In this document: positions 24,753 through 38,389 of the stretch, one piece after another
Position numbering within the stretch: the stretch's first letter is position 1
Layout of the letters: each line of letters opens with the position of its first letter
NCBI GenBank assembly: GCA_029783825.1
Contig: JAREIK010000801.1
Coordinates: 11,248,391-11,312,390 of the forward strand
Reading direction: 5' to 3'
Length of the DNA stretch: 64,000 bases
Source: Sapria himalayana
Lineage: Eukaryota; Streptophyta; Magnoliopsida; Malpighiales; Rafflesiaceae
The notes under the pieces: model-generated
The model's input: the letters and a program-made list of their open reading frames with translations, nothing else
What the model was told of the DNA's origin: nothing
The model's database searches: none
Program-made: the position numbers and the translations under genes

Positions 24753-24877
24753 TTACAAGAACAGTTACAGAGGCTTATTGGATTACATGATCAATCAAGA
24801 CTTAGCTCTCAAGGGATCTTTTGGTCATGCTCAATTTTTGGTATTCCCATCAACCCAGTTACCAGCAAAATCTCAAC
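24753..24877 (+). CDS. AIPP2-like PHD-finger protein, exon f (SPOC-like domain)
   Basis: 125 bp between a CCAG acceptor and donor GTAAGA at 24878. It encodes SYKNSYRGLLDYMINQDLAL, then KGSFGHAQFLVFPSTQLPAKSQ, the next conserved block of the domain. The split Arg codon (C|GC) is completed 37.4 kb downstream at 62299. Confidence 0.94.
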
Positions 24878-24889
24878 GTAAGAATCAAT

Positions 24890-27010
24890 AATGTAGCACT
24901 GTTTTTTTTAATCTTATTTGCTTTGATATTGCTAATATATGTGTCCAAACATAATGGCATACTAAAATCTAAATGAATAAGTTTGTCTGAAAAAAATGCT
25001 AGCATTTCTTTATTATACATATTGATGCATGTAAATTAGAAATTATAAAAAACATAAAATACAAATGTTGAAAACAATGTCAAATTGATTTAAGAAACTA
25101 GTCTATAATGAACATGATATGTATAATTATAAAATATACAACAACATTCTTACATGTATTGTGGACATTTTGCTAAAAATATCATTGGTAAATGATAATA
25201 AAATATAATTATATATTATTATTTTTTGTGTGCGCAATGATATGAGCATGAACATATTTGTTTTTATGAGAATTTTGAAGTAAAATATTTTTAGGTAAGA
25301 ATAACACAATGATGATTGATCATTTGAAAAATATTTGTATCGTATAGATATGTTGGAGGTCATGCTTTAGTATGATGATAAATATTTATGTTAAAAAATA
25401 GCAAGTTTCTGGTTAGAGACTCATGATGCACTGTTTCTTTAATTTTTGGGGGTAATTCTGTTGAGATATTAATTTCTCATAGATTTCTTGCTAATGGGAT
25501 TATTGTTATTTCATAAAATATTTAATTAGTCAGAAATGCCATTAATATATGAAATGCATTGCAAGATGCCAAGATCTATAATCTTTTCCAAATAAAATTT
25601 TTTCATTTATATGAGATAATTGCAGATATTTAATTATGATTTTGTAGTTTTCATAATTTTGTGGAGATTCATATTGTATAAGAGTTCTAATAGGAGTTCT
25701 GATTGAGCTTTGAACTAGCTGGAGCCATCAAGTTCAAGGGTTCTATTTATGGCTGTTAATTCGGGCTGCCATACCTTACATGGCCTGTCCAATAGGGGCT
25801 GACATACCCAAACATGATTTATAGAAAATGTTTCTGGCTTAACTTGGATCAGACACCTGGTGCCGGCGTATTCCACTTGCCCGAATAGGGAGAAAATCGG
25901 GCAGGCCAATCAATCCAATTTAAATGTGTGGGTGGATCCACCCATTAGGGTTTCATAAATAAAATTCATATGCATAAATTCTAATATTAGTATATGTAAA
26001 ATGTCAAATATAAGGACGAAAAGAAATTATAATTTGAGATGACATGCAAGGAAAATGAAAGTAAAATATTAGATTTCAAAGTCGAGTTCTATCATCTAAA
26101 GTGTCATCTAGACCATAGGTTTTGGTGTTACAGTAATAATGTTGATGTTCATCATGAATCATATACTGCAAACTTGTCACTACATGTTCTTTATTGTACA
26201 AGTAAAAAAGTTTGTGCACATCTTTCAATCTCATCTGAGTTAGCTTTAGCCCTGATCTATAAACTCTTAGTGGATCCTTAAAGAAGGGTTCTAATTCAAA
26301 ATATATAATATTGTACTCACAATAATTTTTTTAACCTCAAATATGACTTATCAAGAACATTATGAAGTAATAAAATTTGTGATAGGAAATAATTTTATCT
26401 AGCCCTCAAATATTCATTTAATAGGATAAAATATGTTCTCACTATTCTCATTCCGATGTGCATGGTAAGAATCACTCTAATAGTTTTTTTTAATTTGCAT
26501 ACCTTATAATTAAGAGTGATAGATGTTATTATCAATAAATCATCTAAGAGGTTTTCTTATTAATTAGCATACCTTATAATATAATCAAATTGAGAGAAAA
26601 TAAAATGATTTTTAATAATAATAAATTATTTAAGAGGTTTTCTTATTGTAAAAATAAAAAAATAAATATTATTTTATTTAATTTTCAAGAAATTTTTTTT
26701 AGAAATTAATTGATCCTACATGATATATACTTGATGAAAAAAATAATAATTTAATGGAATTAGTTGGTAATATAACTTACATAATTCAATTGTGAGAGAA
26801 TTTCTTAACATTTAAGACATAAGAATGCAAAAATATTGTTATTATTGATTTTATTTTGAATGCTTTCAAAATATCATCATTTTTTTTAATTTTTTGTTTG
26901 AGTGGAGTACCTAATATATTAGTTATCATAATTATTTTTGTTAATTATAAGAATATTTAACATATAGGTTTATTAGAGTATTGTTGCATTTATGATTTTT
27001 ATATTATATT
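24890..27010. other. Intron 6, proximal AT-rich stretch
   Basis: No recognised gene or transposase. The 80-codon frame at 26039-26281 resembles nothing I know. A GC-richer patch at 25720-25950 contains the 16-bp perfect palindrome TGGGTGGATCCACCCA (25929-25944) and may be a small non-autonomous element. Confidence 0.5.
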
Positions 27011-30005
27011 GTTCCAACATGGTTTCAAAAGCCAAAACTATGTTAGAACAAAAAAAAAACAAAAAAAAAATATAATTGTTTATTTTCTTCCACTAGCAAG
27101 ACATGCATTGATGATGATAGAGGGTGCACGATGGTGGAAGTTCTTGCTTGTAGTGGTGGAAGTAGTTGTGCATGTGGTGGTGGTGCATGGTGATCTTTTT
27201 GAGTAGAAACTCTAGTTGCCTCACGACAGCGCAAGGCAATGCATGGTGGTATTTTTGGGCATAAATATTAACTAGGGTTTTGATTTCAAAAAAAAAATGG
27301 GTGCATTTTTTTGGATGGATCTTAATGTTGTGGCATAATATAGAAGGAGATTATCACAATAAAGTGAGACAAAGAAGAACTAGTGTTTAGTGTATTCATT
27401 GCAAGAGGATGAGTCTAACTAGAGAAAATTATTGGATATTATATTTATAGATGATACTAAAAATTTTGCACAATATTGAGAGAGACAGACTAACTATGGG
27501 GGGGAGGGGGGGGGGGGGTTGTCGGATTTTGATTAGGGAACAAGGGGGATACTGTCAATATTTTATAATATTTATAATATTTTATAAAAGATAATTATTT
27601 TATTTTATAAATATAATTATTAATATTATTTAAATTTATTTTGCAAAACATCTAATATTTATAAAGATTATACATAATATTTATAAATATAAGAATATTT
27701 ATAAATAATATTTATAAATATAATTATTTTTATTTTATTTTATGATGTCGTATCCTATCCGTATTTGTATCATATTTATTTAAAATTTATCGTGTTTTCA
27801 TATCCAATCGTGTGGTATTCCCGTGTCCATATTCATGTCCGTTCTTCTTAGCTTATTACAGACGTATGGATTATCAATACAATAGTTAACATGTATATTA
27901 TTTATTTATTTTTTTCAATGATAAAATTATAAAAATTATTTGATATGATAATATCTAATTTATGTCTTTGTTTTTTTTGTCTTTTTTATTTATGATTATT
28001 ATATTAATTTATTTTTTGTGAGTTATATTTTTAGATAACTCAATTATATATATTTTTATTTTTATTGATATTTATTTATAGGCTTGATAGATTGGGAATA
28101 ACTCAATTTGAGATTGAATTGAGTAGATTGTATGTTTTCACATCAATGATAAGATTTTCGTTGAGATATTTGAGTATATTAGATTTTTTACTTGTGCACT
28201 CATAATTTGATCACTCATTTTGACCTAATTTTAACATAGTTTTAAATGTATTTTAATTTTAAAATATGAGATAAGTTAGCTAGGAAAGCTTTCAAGAGCT
28301 TTCTATTATTTGCACTAATTTAGTTTGAGTAAGGATATATTTGATCTGATATACTAAAATATATAAATACCTACTAGATATGTGATTAGAGTAAGAATAA
28401 AATATATGTTCATTTCTATTATTATTTACTCGAGTTATACATAGATATATTATATGTATTTTTTTATTTTTTAGATTCTTATAAAATAATAAAAAATTAA
28501 TTCTATTAAATATATAAAACAAGTGATAATTATTAGATAATATGTCAGACTGATTTAATATTTATTGTCTGAATCATGAAATTATATACTAAATTTTTGT
28601 CTCAATACGGCTCAATATAATTTATTTTTGAAAAGAAAAATAAATATTTGATTGAGATAACTCAGGTACTTATACTTAGGAAGAGTATTCTGATTTTTTT
28701 GTGAGATGATTAACAATAATTTATTTTATCAATTAGATACTTTTTTCTTTTTTTTCATATATCTTTTTAGATCTATAGTATGGAAATAATTTTTTAGTTT
28801 GACTTTCAAAATTTTTAGTTTTATTTGTTTTATCTTCGATCACTTTTAGGATGAGATAAATTGAAATTTAAGGCCTTCATATATATTTTCTTTGAATACT
28901 CAAACATTCAAAGATTGTACAAATATTTTTTACTAGACTTCTAGGATTTTAGTGAGTATTAATGTTTTATTTTTCATCAAGATTTATTTTTCACTAGGAT
29001 TTATTTTTCAACCATTCTAGGAGAAATGTGAATCTAAATATTATACTTAGATTTATTATTCTTCATCTTTTATTTGTATGCTTGCCTGTATCATTAGTTA
29101 ATAATTAGAATCACTCGTCACTTATATCTAAGCTTATTGATACTTTGTAGAATATTACTCACATGTAGATTTTATATAGTATTAATAAATTTAGAACATG
29201 CTGATTATGGAAAAAGTAAATTTTTTTGAGTAGTCTATAATTCTTCATTGATACAAATTCATATCAAGTTGGTAACAAAGGGATTTAACTACTTAGGACT
29301 TAGAGTATATACTAAGAGAGAGAGTGAGAGACATACCACACATGCTTAGACAACATATGAGTCTATCAAGGAATCAGATGATCACATAGCCAATTTTTCT
29401 GATTTTTGACTTTTTGATTGCTCTTTAGAATGGATAGAAAAGTTGTATTTAGTAATTAATTTCATAGATTTTACCATATATATTTTTTTATTTTTTTTGA
29501 TGGTAATAGAATTTTAAGTTTTTTTTTGAGATATTATTTTATTCAAGATGATATCTTGTCATTATGAAAGAGATGTATGTCATCTATTTTTTTGTGACTT
29601 AAGAATTAGTATCATGACATTCAGAAAAGTTTGTTGTTGGTTGTACGTGGGTATTCACTATGATGGTAGGTCCATATAAAAAGATAGATTGCTTTAAGCG
29701 AGACTTATTACGGAGTGATTTGTATAAATATTTGATATGAACTATCAAGATACTAATTCTTTAGTGCTCAAGTTGTTCTCGATATAAATATTTAATTCTC
29801 TTATAATATCTTATAGTTAGATATATCATTTAGATACGAAATATGTATTTATTAATGGTGACCTTAAGGATAAGATGTATTTGGAGCAGTCAACTAAGTT
29901 TTGAGCAATACAGTTGAATGTAATTTGTAGATTATGAAAAATATTATATGACCTAAAACTCAACCTATAAAAACTCATGTTGAATGTTTGCAGTTGGGAT
30001 TCAAT
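27011..30005 (+). mobile_element. Very decayed Ty1/copia remnant(s), plus strand
   Basis: At 27019-27032 TGGTTTCAAAAGCC resembles a tRNA-iMet primer binding site (TGGTATCAGAGCC), preceded by CCAACA as at an LTR end. At about 29640-30000 all three frames together give copia reverse-transcriptase pieces: GCTWVF, KIDCFKRDL, TKYVFINGDLKDKMYLEQS, then LYDLKLNL. Between them (28000-29630) nothing is recognisable. Treating both ends as one element is an inference; the RT fragment itself is the better supported part. Confidence 0.5.
27480..27850. mobile_element. Relic of the CTATGTTGCACGGA-type element, right half
   Basis: A G-rich start (G7AG12-like tract near 27498-27518), a long AT-rich middle and a right end with GTCGTATCCTATCCGTATT and CCCGTGTCC words parallel 19860-20107, with many substitutions. 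The exact terminus is lost. Confidence 0.45.
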
Positions 30006-30779
30006 AGATATTGGTTAAAAAGTCTATAGGACTTGAGGTATAAAGTCCTAGAGACTTGATATCAAGTGAACCAATCCATGCCTATTTTAGGGATTATAGA
30101 CACTTCTAATTAGAGGTATCAAGTGAGCTGGCAGTCTTGATGTGACATGAGGCATGACCTAATTTAGCCATGCTAGCCCGACATGGCATGATTTAGAATC
30201 TTGCTTATATTGTGGTCGTTTGGACTCGTGGAATGAACCATATCGTGCTAGGCTAAGTCTAATAATGTCTCGTGTCGTGCTGAGTTGAGTCTAATAATGT
30301 CTCGTGTCGTGCTAGGCACGACATGCATGTGTGGCATGTTCGCATGGTCAATACAAGTTTGTGGCATGGGTTAACAAAACCTATGAAAAATAAAAAGATG
30401 AAAATGATTTTTTTGTTACATTTTTTCTAATGGTTAATGAGTAGAGATTCAATGATTGTTGAAATCTGCCCAAAAATTATTAAAAAATTCAAACAATAAA
30501 AAAATTTTATAAATATGATATTGAAATATATTTATTTTTTACTTATTTATGTTTTATCTCATCTCATTTTTTTTCTTTTTAACTATGGATGACTAACCCT
30601 GCTTATTGATTACTCATAAGTCCTAAGCTTTAACTATAGCTACTAGTCCTGTAAGGTGCCAATGTGCTAGTTAAGAAAAAGTGGTGGACTCTTCCACACA
30701 TATAGTTAATATACACATTGCAGTTTTTTTTTGTGTTATAATTTATTAAAAGATAAATTTATAATTTTTTTAAAAGTTA

Positions 30780-31770
30780 GAATAATAAATAAAATAAAAT
30801 AATAATATATATTAACTTTAATGATTATGACCGTAACCTAGATATAGATAATAATAACAATCCGATCGAAATGGCTGAGATTGAAATTTGATTTTCTTCA
30901 TAATTTCGACTTATTAGCCTAAAAAGTCTAAAAATAAGATAACTTCAGTAGTCTAAATGTATTTAAAGATTATTTTAATTAAATATGCAATGAGTGTCAA
31001 AGAAGATTTAGAACAATACACATATTATAAAAAAATTTATACAAGTATGAGTACTTGCGACACTGGTCACCTTAAGAAGTATGTTGATTAATGTATAAAA
31101 AAATATGACGTATTAAATTTTAGACAAATTCAATTAAGTAGTGGTGTCTTTGAAGTCGGATTAACTTCAACTTTATTGATTTTCTTTATTTAATACAATG
31201 ACTTTAAGAGGAAAAACATAACTAAATTTATTATAATGATGAGTCTCTTGATTTAATTATAAGTGGATCTTAAGGTTGACAACATTGTGCATATCTTCTT
31301 AGATTGCTTATCATAGAATTTCTAGGTTTATTAGTAAGAATAACATATAGAAATATTATTTATTATAAGAATAAGTAATATTTAATGAACTTAATAAATA
31401 TAATGAATTGGTTTCTATGATGTCCAACATCCGAACTAGTTACAATAATGTATCATTCGTATGTCTCACTGCTCACCATATTAAATTTAAATAAAAATTT
31501 AATAAAAAAATTTTAGATTTCTTGAAATTTTTAATCCTCATAATGAATCTATCATATATGAGTGTTTGATGAACATCTTTAGGTAATATGATATTCAAAA
31601 TAAAAAATTTGATCTTATTTTTAATAATGTTTCGAATAACGGTGTCATTATTAATATGTTTGTCAGAATTATCAGAGATTAACTATTAGATAAAAATTTA
31701 TATATTATGTGTATGTGTCACATAATTAATTTTATAGTGTAAATGAGAATAAAAATTATTTATTCACTCT
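30780..31770 (+). pseudogene. hAT-A transposase pseudogene, N-terminal half
   Basis: Peptides in shifting frames still align with the BED/hAT transposase: DIDNNNNP near the start, a BED-like region at about 30990-31090, a piece matching the SDIWTS region at about 31425-31470, a VIINMFVRIIRD segment near 31645-31680, and IMCMCHIINFIV (CxxH motif) at about 31700-31735. Stops are frequent. Confidence 0.7.
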
Positions 31771-31778
31771 TTAGAAAA

Positions 31779-34700
31779 TAAAGGTGTCAATCGGGCTTGG
31801 TGACTTTGGCATAACATGGTTCAGTCGTGCCTGGCTCGGCAATGTATGGTACAAAATCATGACTGATCCTGAACCATGTTGGCCCGTGGCACGACTCGTG
31901 TCTTGTTAGGCCTGTGTCATTGATTAAGTTCTGAACCATGTTGGCTCGGCATTGTTAGGCCTGAATCATGACTGGTCCATGAGTCATTGGTAAGTCCTGT
32001 CTGGTGACTACCAGATGAGATAGTTTTTTAAAAAAAACTAACCAGGTAAGCTGAATATTGCGCATGTATCCATTTGTAATTGGGCGGCTATGCCTTTTTT
32101 GTAGCCTGTTGCATTTTCATGCAACGAGTTTCGACAAGGACAATGACAGGCACAACCTTGTCGTTGTCCCTGTAGGCTTGTTTAATGAAAAAATAAAAAT
32201 AAAAATTTTATGTAAGTTTATTGTAGTTGTCAGGTTGATTTCAACGCCTATTTGGTCAGAATCAAACGGTTGTGATTCTGTTAATATTAATTGAAACAAA
32301 ATAAAAAGAAATAATTTTTTAATAATTTTGAATTTTCTTTTTCTCTATAATTAGAGAAGTAATTTAGAAATTCATTATAAATTTCTTTCCTCTAAGATTT
32401 TTTCAATCTATCTTAGTTCTGACTCTCTTAAAGTCTCTCATTTGAAATATAAATATTACATATGTTATTTTTTTATTTTGATTTATGATTTATGCTTGTG
32501 CATACTGGATATACATTGGTGTGGGTGTACCTATGCATCACTACTACATGTCTTGAGGTTAGAATTTACAATAAAATGGTATGTGGTATGATATTAGTTT
32601 TTTTATTATTTATTTGTTTGTGAGTTTTATGTTTTACTTTCATAATTTATTTTAAAAATATAAATAGTTAAAAAAATATTACATAGTGAATTTAATGATA
32701 ATGAATATTATATTAATGTTGATATAGATAATAATAATAATTCAACCAAAATATATGAGTTTGAAACTATGTCTTCTCCAATGGTCTCGACTTAAATCCA
32801 TATGCTACTTAAAAAACAATAAACTAGACAAATATCAGTAGTATGGATGTATTTTAAAATAATAAAAATTAAAAATTCTAGGAGCATTGATGAATAATCG
32901 ACACAATGTATATATTATAAAGATATATATACATGTAAGAGTGCATGTGAAATTGAGCACCTAAAGAGGCATCTTGATTAATACACTAAAATATATGATA
33001 CATTAATTAGAGCCAATCCAACTTAGCGGCGAGGCCTTTGAAGCTAAATCTTGTTCAATTTCATTGAAAATTTTTATATACCATCATAATTTTGGGATAG
33101 ATGACATGACCATATTGATTATGATCATGAGTTTTTCGATTAGATTTTTAGAGAATTTTAGATTAGCCATTATTATGTATACATATTTCTAGTATGCTTA
33201 TTATAGGATTTTTAGATCCACATATAGTAATGATATAAAATATTATAAGTTAGAAAAATAATTAATAATCAACGAATTTATGAGATATTGTGGAGTGATA
33301 TTCATGATATTTGATATATATGAATTAATCACGATAATGTATTATTTGCATGCCTCAGCAGTCATTACGTAGATTTTAAATTAAAATACAATAAAAAAAA
33401 TTTAAGATTTTTTGAAATTAACTCTTTCCTGTGCTATCAAGAATTAGGAATAATAGGATATAGAAGGAATATTTTCTGTGATAAAGAGAATATCTTAACA
33501 TATGCATGGTATGAGTTAGTGGTTAGTGGGTTAGTAAACATAGTAGACATAGTAAGTACTGGTTAGTAGTAAGCGAGCATGAAGATTAGTGGTTAAACTT
33601 CTCTTCTTAGAGTAGTAGTGCTAGAATTCCATATTTGTTCTCGTATTGGACAAATGCCTTATTGGGAAATCAATCGATAAGAGAAGTGATATTAGTAATA
33701 GAAGAATCTCATTATGACCCAACAAATATGAGTATATTATATGGATTTTTAGGGAATATCAAATTGAAATAACATATTTAGTATGACTTTTTATAATGTT
33801 TCTAATAATGAAGTAACTTTTAATATATTTGTTAGGACTATTAGAGATGCATAATTAGATGAGATATTTCATATTAGATATATCTATCATGTGATTAACC
33901 TAATAGTACAAATGAGAATGAAAATTATTTCACCCATATTAAAAAAATATAAAATTTTTAAAAATATCTTAGGATGTCTAGTAGACAACGTGAGTTTAAC
34001 AGCCTATGTTTGTCTGTGGGCCTAAAAAAGTAATATATTTACCTTATGTTGTAATATTGTGTTGGCTACCAACATATAATATATGACTATGTCAATAATA
34101 AAAGTAATATATTTATTATTGATGATTTAGACTGAGATATAAAAATTTTATTTATAAAATTTCTAAAAAATTTTTGACACGATAAACATGTATTCGTTTG
34201 TGTATACTCCTATCACGTGCATTGTACTTAGATAAACACATAATTAGTAGAATATTTAGTAAATATAGAGGTCACTTTGCATTTAGTATCATGTTTTTTG
34301 TGATTGAAATTAAATACTTAAAATATTAGTCATTTATTTTAATTCTATGTTGTTTGACTATTTGTATGAATCTTAAAGTTAAGGTAAAAGGGATTAAAAA
34401 TATTTTGACATACATATTCATGTGCATGAATTATGTACATTAATCTGAAGAGTTTATTCACAAAAAATTAATCAACTTGTTTTCATATTATGATACTAAG
34501 TATGCTAGTTGTAACCATGCTTTGAGTAAGAACATAAACATCATAACTGGAGATGATTTTTCTATCCAGTTAGTCAGAGTCAAACGATATGGTGGTCATT
34601 TTAAATAGGAGTGAATTATTTTGATATTTAGATATCAATTATTATTTTATCAAATTAAATGATGATGATAATAATTTGGACAATTTGTTATGGCGAATTA

Positions 34701-35659
34701 TACATATTTTATCTAAGATTATACGTGATCTACTAATCCATTTGATGTCTAGGGTAACACTAAAGTTTGCTTTTAATGTGATAGTTAATGTCATTTAAGA
34801 TATGAAATCTAGATTATGACTATATATTATAGAGACACCTACATGCACGGATGACTGAGAAAATTTGAGTTTTAATATTCAGGGTAAGACATAAAAGATG
34901 ATGATGAATAATGATTCATGAGATGTGAAGATAAAGGAAATATATGACACTAGCATTATCTTCAGACTTATTTATGATGATGATAATGATAATGATAATG
35001 ATGATGATTTACATCTCCATTTGTAGTATCATACAATAGTTGTGCCCTGCATGGCATGACACGACTATTGTACCGGGTCGTGCCCGATACGACATGATCC
35101 ATTTGACATATCTATATGCACTATTATCTATTGATATATTGAATATTAGATTGAATTGTACTTTGTGGTTTTATCATTTTAAGTTTTGATGTTTTTTTTT
35201 AAATTTAATTTACATAATATTTATATCATTTATATATTCTATTAATACTTTATTGAAATTAAATAAAATTTGTAATCTTTTATTTGAGCTTAGAGAAAAA
35301 TTGAAAATTAATTTGAATTCTGAAGTTATGATCATGTTATTGTGATTTAGAATTTAAATTTATATTGAAATTTAAAACTTAAAAGTAAAGTCAAATAGCC
35401 AAAGTCTAAGTCCCATAATAGTCAATAGTGAATACTAAATTGGCTAAAAAAAGGCTAGTTCATGATGGCTCGAACAAGCTCGAACAAACACAACTCTATT
35501 CTATGCAGACCAACCATGCCATGCCTATCAATTGGCTAGTTTCCATGCTGTGTCTGGCATGACACATGAATCATGTTGTATTTTGCCCAACATGGCACAA
35601 TGGCACTATCTTGCCACACTGTAACGGGCTGTTCTTGCACAACATGTTTGACACACCTA
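31779..35659 (+). mobile_element. hAT-B1: old hAT inserted inside hAT-A
   Basis: The left terminus TAAAGGTGTCAATCGGGC is at 31779 and the right terminus GTTTGACACACCTA ends at 35659. The flanking 8 bp match at seven of eight positions (TTAGAAAA at 31771-31778, TTAAAAAA at 35660-35667). The leader at 32000-32280 resembles that of hAT-B2 at 40950-41270 (ATGCAACGAGTTTCGA versus ACACAACGAACTTTCGA). It is inserted in the hAT-A transposase frame just after the CxxH region. A second terminus-like patch at 35040-35112 remains unexplained. Confidence 0.75.
32690..35010 (+). pseudogene. hAT-B1 transposase pseudogene
   Basis: An ordered series of fragments in changing frames: ILGALMNNRHNVYIIK near 32878, a SDIW-region remnant near 33300, a motif like FDNA.NN near 33795, FHIRYIYHVINLIVQ near 33868-33915 (CxxH motif with both ligands changed), LTICMNLKVKVKGIKNIL near 34360-34410, a dimerisation-domain remnant at about 34690-34810, and an Asp-rich tail (34970-35015). 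Stops and frameshifts throughout. Confidence 0.7.
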
Positions 35660-35667
35660 TTAAAAAA

Positions 35668-36640
35668 TTTTAAAAATTTATTAAAATATCTTAATATATA
35701 TAGTAAATAATAAGAGTTTAATACTCTATGTTTGTTAGTGTGACTAACAAAATTTTAAATGAATATGAGATACCATTAAAATAAGATCTATATATTGTTA
35801 TAATCATATGTTGACTATCAACATGTTATATTTTATTACGTCAATAATAAACGTGAAAAATTTATTATTGATGATTTAGACTGTGATATATTTTTTTCTT
35901 GAAAAATTAAAAAAATTTATATAATATGATTAATAAGTACTTGTTTATATACATTCTTTTTTCTTTTATTGTGTTGAGATATATATGCAATATCAATAGA
36001 ATGTTTAACAATCATGTACGATATTTTGTATTTAGTATCATGACTATTAAAGTAAAAATTAAGCATTTAAAATATTGATTTTCATTTCAACTCTTTATTG
36101 CTTGGTTGTTTGTATAAATTTCATATTTAATATGGAAAAGATAGAAAATATTTTAAGATAAATATATGTATGCATAAACCAACTAGAAAAACTTAATGAT
36201 TGGATTCATAAAAAATTAGATAAATTATTTTTATATTATGATATTAGGTGTGATAATTGTAGAGAGATTTCAAATATAGATATAAATATCATGTTTTGAG
36301 ATAATAATTTTTTTATTTAATTGTAGAGATTTCAAATGTGTTATCTTCATTATATCATATAATAATAATTATAAAAATTTGGATATTTGTATTGGTGAAA
36401 ATTATATGAATTTATATTTTTTTATGCTATCTAAGATAATACATGATATACTACATTTGATATTTAGCATGATATTTTTGTTTGTATTTTTTTTGACTCT
36501 AAATATTATTTCAGATAAGAGATTTAAACTGCGATCAAATATAGTAAAGGTACATTCTTACTTAAAAGATTGAGAAAATTAAAAGTTGAGCATGCTAATT
36601 CAGACAGCGATCAAACTAAAAATTTAGACAGCGATCATTA
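35668..36640 (+). pseudogene. hAT-A transposase pseudogene, C-terminal half
   Basis: It picks up the transposase where 31770 stops: KFIKIS then EFNTLCLL, VLRYICNINRMFNNH, ISYLIW, FIKN, and near 36480-36570 NIISDKRFKLRSNIVK, the remnant of the ISDRRSRLRPD dimerisation block. This continuity is the evidence that hAT-B1 inserted into hAT-A. Confidence 0.7.
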
Positions 36641-36659
36641 TATTCTAATTCTCTAGATA

Positions 36660-38330
36660 TGTTGGATAGAAAGTTCTAATATATTTTTTTAACTGACATG
36701 CTTCATAATTAATAGATGTCATTCTTCTCATATTTGTTTTTAAAAATTTTCAATTTGTCAATAATATAAATATCTTAACAGAGAGTATATTACTAGTTGA
36801 TAAATAATAGACAAATAAATAGAGGGGCTCTTGTGGATGAATAACAAGTACAATTCATTTTGTTCAGTTCATATGGAAGTTATTTGTCTAATCAGTTATT
36901 TTTTTTATTGAGATAAAAAAATTATGTTACGACCTTGTTAATTAGCCTGATAATTAATAGAAACTGAACTCTAATAAAATTCTAGTACATATAGAACATG
37001 TCAAAAAAAGTCTTAACATTGATATTGTTATGTTTTTATTTTGTATAATAGTGTTATTAGCTATGATAATATTAGAATTTTTGGACTTTACAAATGTAAT
37101 AAAAACATATAATGACTTGTTATGTGTATTGACTCCTAAATTTTTGATTAGAGTCCAGGGTGAGATGAGAATTTAAGATTATAGATTTAGATATATTCTG
37201 GCTGGAGCCAATAGAGCCTCAAGAAAGAGGATTGTAATACTTTTCATGGACAACAATATCAATGATAATATATGTTTATATAGAAGGTCTAGTAGTTTGT
37301 CATAATTTATTTGGACTCCAAGATGTCTTTGATATACATATTGATGAAGCCAAATTTCAAACATTCTTGTATCTGTCATAGGAATAAAATATGTTGGACA
37401 CATTTAGGTTAATTTACTGTAATAGATATAATAATAATTGTCCATTACTCATTACTCACCTATTTGACTCTGCACGAGGTGACTCATCCAGAAGGTATCT
37501 CATGTGTTCTTGCCTCACGAACCAAATTTTCATTGAGATTATGCATGCTGAGTACGTGTCGATGTTCAATTACCATGGAGTTCTCCCCAATTGTTCCGTT
37601 AATTATAATCATTCCTTTCAACAATAATTAAACACAAAAATATACATGATTGCTTTCCCACCATAGTCAAATATGCAAACTTCCCTAAATAGAATAATAT
37701 GCATCCATGCAACTAGTTTTTCCAAAGTATGAAACATACTAAAACATCACAAATTTCACATCTTCATGCCAAAGATAAACAAACATGTATTTGCATTGGT
37801 CTAAGCACCTCATATTCCTTTAATTGGGCCTTTATTGGTTCTACATTGATTTTGTATGAATGCCATCCTGGTTTCCATAAGCACCATGAAGGCTTGAATT
37901 AGATATCAAAAATTAGTTGATAGATGTCTGATGGCTACAATTACACAAGCACGCATGTGGAAACAAAAAAAAAGCCCACGAACACATTTCAAAAAATAGT
38001 GTCATCATTTATGATGTCAACTGTCAATGAAACCTCCTCCTGTAACTCACTAATTTTGGGTTGTTAGTCGATGCAATGTGTGCCATTGTTTTTTTTTTGT
38101 TAAAGTTTATTTATTAATTTTAATCCTCTCTTTTGGCGGAGGAATATCGTTAATACAACCTAGATCTACCTATTTCTCTTTTATACCATTTCCCCTCCTC
38201 TAATTATTCTATTATCTCAAAACTTGTAGAATACATTAAAATAACTATTTTATATGCTTGATATTTTATTTTTTGAATTTTGCAATGATATTTGATGGCC
38301 TCCTGTATCGCTTCTGTTTTAAGGTGTGTG
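36660..38330. other. Intron 6 stretch without a recognised gene
   Basis: AT-rich. Open frames at 37179-37403 (minus) and 37391-37627 (plus) match nothing I know. The part near 38100-38330 leads into the LINE remnant and may be its 3' untranslated tail. Confidence 0.5.
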
Positions 38331-38389
38331 TCCATCTCTAGCTTTAGAGTGTGAGTCCTTGCTTAGTTTTTTCCCCTTAATTTTAGCTG

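Larger units (their letters stand above)
30112..36660 (+). mobile_element. hAT-A: old hAT element split by another hAT
   Basis: The terminus TTAGAGGTATCAAG at 30112 and a decayed GC-rich subterminal region to about 30370 are followed by an AT-rich leader and a badly broken transposase gene: N-terminal half about 30780-31770, C-terminal half about 35668-36640. Between the halves lies the separate element at 31779-35659. The right terminus is not recognisable. Divergence is far greater than in hAT-1 to hAT-4. Confidence 0.75.

Noticed and set aside
26039..26281. An 80-codon open frame as a possible small gene
   Set aside because: No recognisable family, no splice or start context, and it sits in the middle of intron 6.
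32058..32299. Open frames on both strands suggesting a small gene
   Set aside because: The region is the leader of hAT-B1, matched by the leader of hAT-B2 near 41000-41250, and neither copy keeps the frame.
35040..35112. Right terminus of hAT-B1 at 35112 (TTTGACATATCTA)
   Set aside because: The flank there does not match the left duplication TTAGAAAA, whereas the terminus ending at 35659 gives 7/8; it may be a separate small remnant.
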